Source of the DNA: Neptunitalea lumnitzerae
GTDB taxonomy: Bacteria; Bacteroidota; Bacteroidia; Flavobacteriales; Flavobacteriaceae
DNA length: 64,000 bases
Assembly (NCBI RefSeq): GCF_027924185.1
Contig: NZ_BRVO01000003.1
Span: forward strand, 459,968-523,967
Reading direction: 5' to 3'
The notes under the pieces are model-generated. The model saw only the letters and a list, made by a program, of their open reading frames with translations, had not been told where the DNA came from and made no database searches. Position numbers and translations under genes: made by a program. This document shows, piece by piece, positions 62,289 to 64,000 of the stretch. Positions within the stretch are counted from its first letter, which is position 1. Every line of letters starts with the position of its first letter.

Positions 62289-63011
62289 ATGAAAATCATC
62301 TACGAAACAAAGCACTTAATCGTGTTTCTTTGTCTTTTCTTCATCTGCAATATTTACGCTCAAGAAAACCAAGAAACTATATATATTCAGCACGACAGTA
62401 TTGCTGGGTTAAATTATTTAGATGTATATAATGGAACTGTACATTTTAATAAAGACATCACACTAAAAGGTGAGCACAGGTACTTATACACAAATTTTAA
62501 GAGCACTACGGTTAATTATGACGGAGAAAAATATTTTCATATTCAAACTAAATATGATTTAGTGAACGATGTACTAACCATACTACCCTATAAAAGTACC
62601 TCAAACGTTTCTATAAATGCAATCACAGACAAAGTAGCTTCTTTTTATATCAATGAGTTAAACCGTAACTTTGTGAATTTAGACGTACTAGCAGTAGAGG
62701 GCTCTGCACATGGATTTTATGAAAAACTTACAGAAAATAAAGAGTTAGAACTTTATACTAAGTTTATCAAAAAACCGAGAGATATTATAAAAAACAACAG
62801 AAGTTTAATTACATACAACCTTTCGGAGACCTACTATGTAGTTTATAAAAATACCTTACATGAAGTTGAATCTGCATCTTCATTTATTGATTTATTCCCT
62901 TCTAAAAAAGATCTTATCAAAAACTTTTTTAAAGAAAATAAAAAATTACGTAAGAACAACTTGCCAGATTTTCTAAGTAGACTTACAAAACAACTAGACC
63001 AATCACTATAA
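62289..63011 (+). CDS. Exported protein of unknown function, paired with a TonB-dependent receptor
   Basis: 240 residues. The signal peptide is HLIVFLCLFFICNIYAQ. The body (IYIQHDSIAGLNYLDVYNGTVHFNKDITLKGEHRYLYTNFKSTTVNYDGEKYFHIQTKYDLVNDVLTILPYK) is beta-rich and ends in a charged helical stretch. I do not recognise a family. It is 18 bp upstream of the STN-containing receptor gene, so the two are almost surely cotranscribed, and it probably works with that receptor as a periplasmic or surface partner. A -7-like box lies at 62214-62221. Confidence 0.72.
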   Translation: MKIIYETKHLIVFLCLFFICNIYAQENQETIYIQHDSIAGLNYLDVYNGTVHFNKDITLKGEHRYLYTNFKSTTVNYDGEKYFHIQTKYDLVNDVLTILPYKSTSNVSINAITDKVASFYINELNRNFVNLDVLAVEGSAHGFYEKLTENKELELYTKFIKKPRDIIKNNRSLITYNLSETYYVVYKNTLHEVESASSFIDLFPSKKDLIKNFFKENKKLRKNNLPDFLSRLTKQLDQSL

Positions 63012-63029
63012 TAACCAACCATCTGTTTT

Positions 63030-64000
63030 ATGAATAAAGTACTCTACATAGCAACGCTGTTTCTATTACTTACATCTTTAGCCTTTGCTCAAGAGCAGGA
63101 AACTATTTCAATTACTTTTTCTAATGAAAGCTTAGAAAGTTCATTATCTAAAATTGAAACTAAAACCGGACTTAATTTTTATTACCAAGAAGATTGGATT
63201 AGTAATTATAGTGATTTAAAAATTAATAAATCTTACAGTAATAAAACACTTGATTTTATTTTAGAAGACGTTCTTATAGAAACCAATCTTAATTTTTTTA
63301 TTACAGACGGAAAGATTATTTTATCGCAAAACATAAGAATTCATAATGATTTGGCCAACAATTTTTTTGGACTTGAGGAAGACAATGTATTAAATGACAC
63401 CACTAACAACATAGCTCCTATTTTTTACAAAGAATATTCAGATGGTACATTAGACGCAGATTCATTAGATCTTTTAACACAAGAAAAAAAGAAAGCTATT
63501 GTTAAAGATAGAATTGTTACCCAAAACGAATTAAAATTTATTGGTAAAGAAACTGAGAAAAATGCAGAACGTTTCTTTACCCTAAAAGGTGTTATTAAGA
63601 ATAATAAAACGGGAGAACCAATTCCTAATGTTGCCGTAAGAACTAAAGACAATAAATACAGTGCTGTAAGTAATATTGACGGACGATATTCCATCAAACT
63701 ACCAGTTGGTTTAAATAGTTTAGAGTTAAGCTCTATAGGTTTCAACTTTGTAGAGCAACAAATAATTATGTACAATGATGGTACTGTAAATTTTGATTTG
63801 GTAGAAAGTGTAACTGAATTAGGTGAGGTTGTTGTATCTAGTAAACAAAATCAAATTATTAAAGAAACGGTTACAGGGGTTACTTCTATAGATGTAAAAT
63901 CTATAAAAACCATCCCTATGGTATTAGGAGAAAGAGATATTATAAAAGCTGCTGTTACAATGCCAGGTATTAAAACTGTTGGTGAAGGAGCCCAAGGTTT
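63030..64000 (+). CDS. TonB-dependent outer membrane receptor with STN and CarboxypepD_reg domains, 3' end cut off by window
   Basis: The ATG at 63030 is open for 323 codons to the window edge. The signal peptide is YIATLFLLLTSLAFAQ. Residues about 25-95 (ISITFSNESLESSLSKIETKTGLNFYYQEDW) form a secretin/TonB N-terminal (STN) domain, as used in signalling receptors. Residues about 190-265 (LKGVIKNNKTGEPIPNVAVRTKDNKYSAVSNIDGRYSIKLPVG) are a CarboxypepD_reg domain, then the plug begins (ELGEVVVSSKQNQIIKETVTGVTSIDVKSIKTIP, ending GERDIIKAAVTMPGIKTVGEGAQG). The barrel lies outside. It is a nutrient uptake receptor of unknown substrate; the STN often pairs with an anti-sigma factor, but none is visible here. 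Confidence 0.92.
   Translation, partial: MNKVLYIATLFLLLTSLAFAQEQETISITFSNESLESSLSKIETKTGLNFYYQEDWISNYSDLKINKSYSNKTLDFILEDVLIETNLNFFITDGKIILSQNIRIHNDLANNFFGLEEDNVLNDTTNNIAPIFYKEYSDGTLDADSLDLLTQEKKKAIVKDRIVTQNELKFIGKETEKNAERFFTLKGVIKNNKTGEPIPNVAVRTKDNKYSAVSNIDGRYSIKLPVGLNSLELSSIGFNFVEQQIIMYNDGTVNFDLVESVTELGEVVVSSKQNQIIKETVTGVTSIDVKSIKTIPMVLGERDIIKAAVTMPGIKTVGEGAQG

Overview
The window looks like chromosomal DNA of a marine-type member of the Flavobacteriaceae (Bacteroidota). Support: low GC; almost no Shine-Dalgarno sequences; promoters of the Bacteroidota form TTG-N19/20-TAnnTTTG; type IX secretion (T9SS) genes and C-terminal sorting domains; a sodium-pumping NADH:quinone reductase (Nqr); and typical flavobacterial families. 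No phage, insertion sequence, CRISPR array or rRNA is visible. There is one tRNA, and gene order is dense and operonic.

Layout. 1-8851 (minus): a truncated aconitase B, a methyltransferase, a MoxR ATPase and three SurA/PpiC-like periplasmic folding factors. 9004-10115 (plus): a stand-alone T9SS sorting-domain protein, an SRPBCC protein and a small unknown. 10112-13051 (minus): an RNA-repair and ribosome-rescue operon (rtcB, prfH, a TPR protein) preceded by a promoter, a 24-codon ORF and an intrinsic terminator that together look like a translation-sensing attenuator. 13116-21124 (minus): yidC, pyrG and the guaA-LysM-HExxH-DUF3820 operon. 21259-24788 (minus): a six-gene envelope operon (OB-fold, DUF5777 barrel, cytochrome-c-like lipoprotein, YceI, ankyrin, DOMON-like T9SS cargo) next to a Crp/Fnr regulator. 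26277-28446: a lipoprotein, tRNA-Gly, glutaminase and dipeptidase E. 28569-34415 (plus): an M1 peptidase cluster, a HAD protein, map and a methyltransferase. 34427-42858 (minus): nqrABCDEF, one unrelated secreted-protein gene, then a small Nqr-associated protein and apbE, the flavin transferase that matures Nqr. 43052-64000: T9SS plug, DUF3667, apaG, pruA, rsmG, a desaturase, an aminotransferase, menG-porT, trmH, tamL-like, fba, accD, rpsO-pnp and the start of a TonB-dependent receptor.

Most genes are conserved housekeeping functions. The best candidate for something undescribed is the leader of rtcB-prfH (about 12842-13051). There, four RNA segments can form mutually exclusive hairpins, so a ribosome stalled early in the 24-codon ORF would favour expression of enzymes that repair RNA and rescue ribosomes. 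Other points of interest are terminators folded into the last codons of convergent genes, an AccD without its zinc ribbon, a hairpin touching the accD start codon, TTACATT/AATGTAA inverted repeats around the Crp/Fnr gene, and a possible structured leader in front of rpsO.
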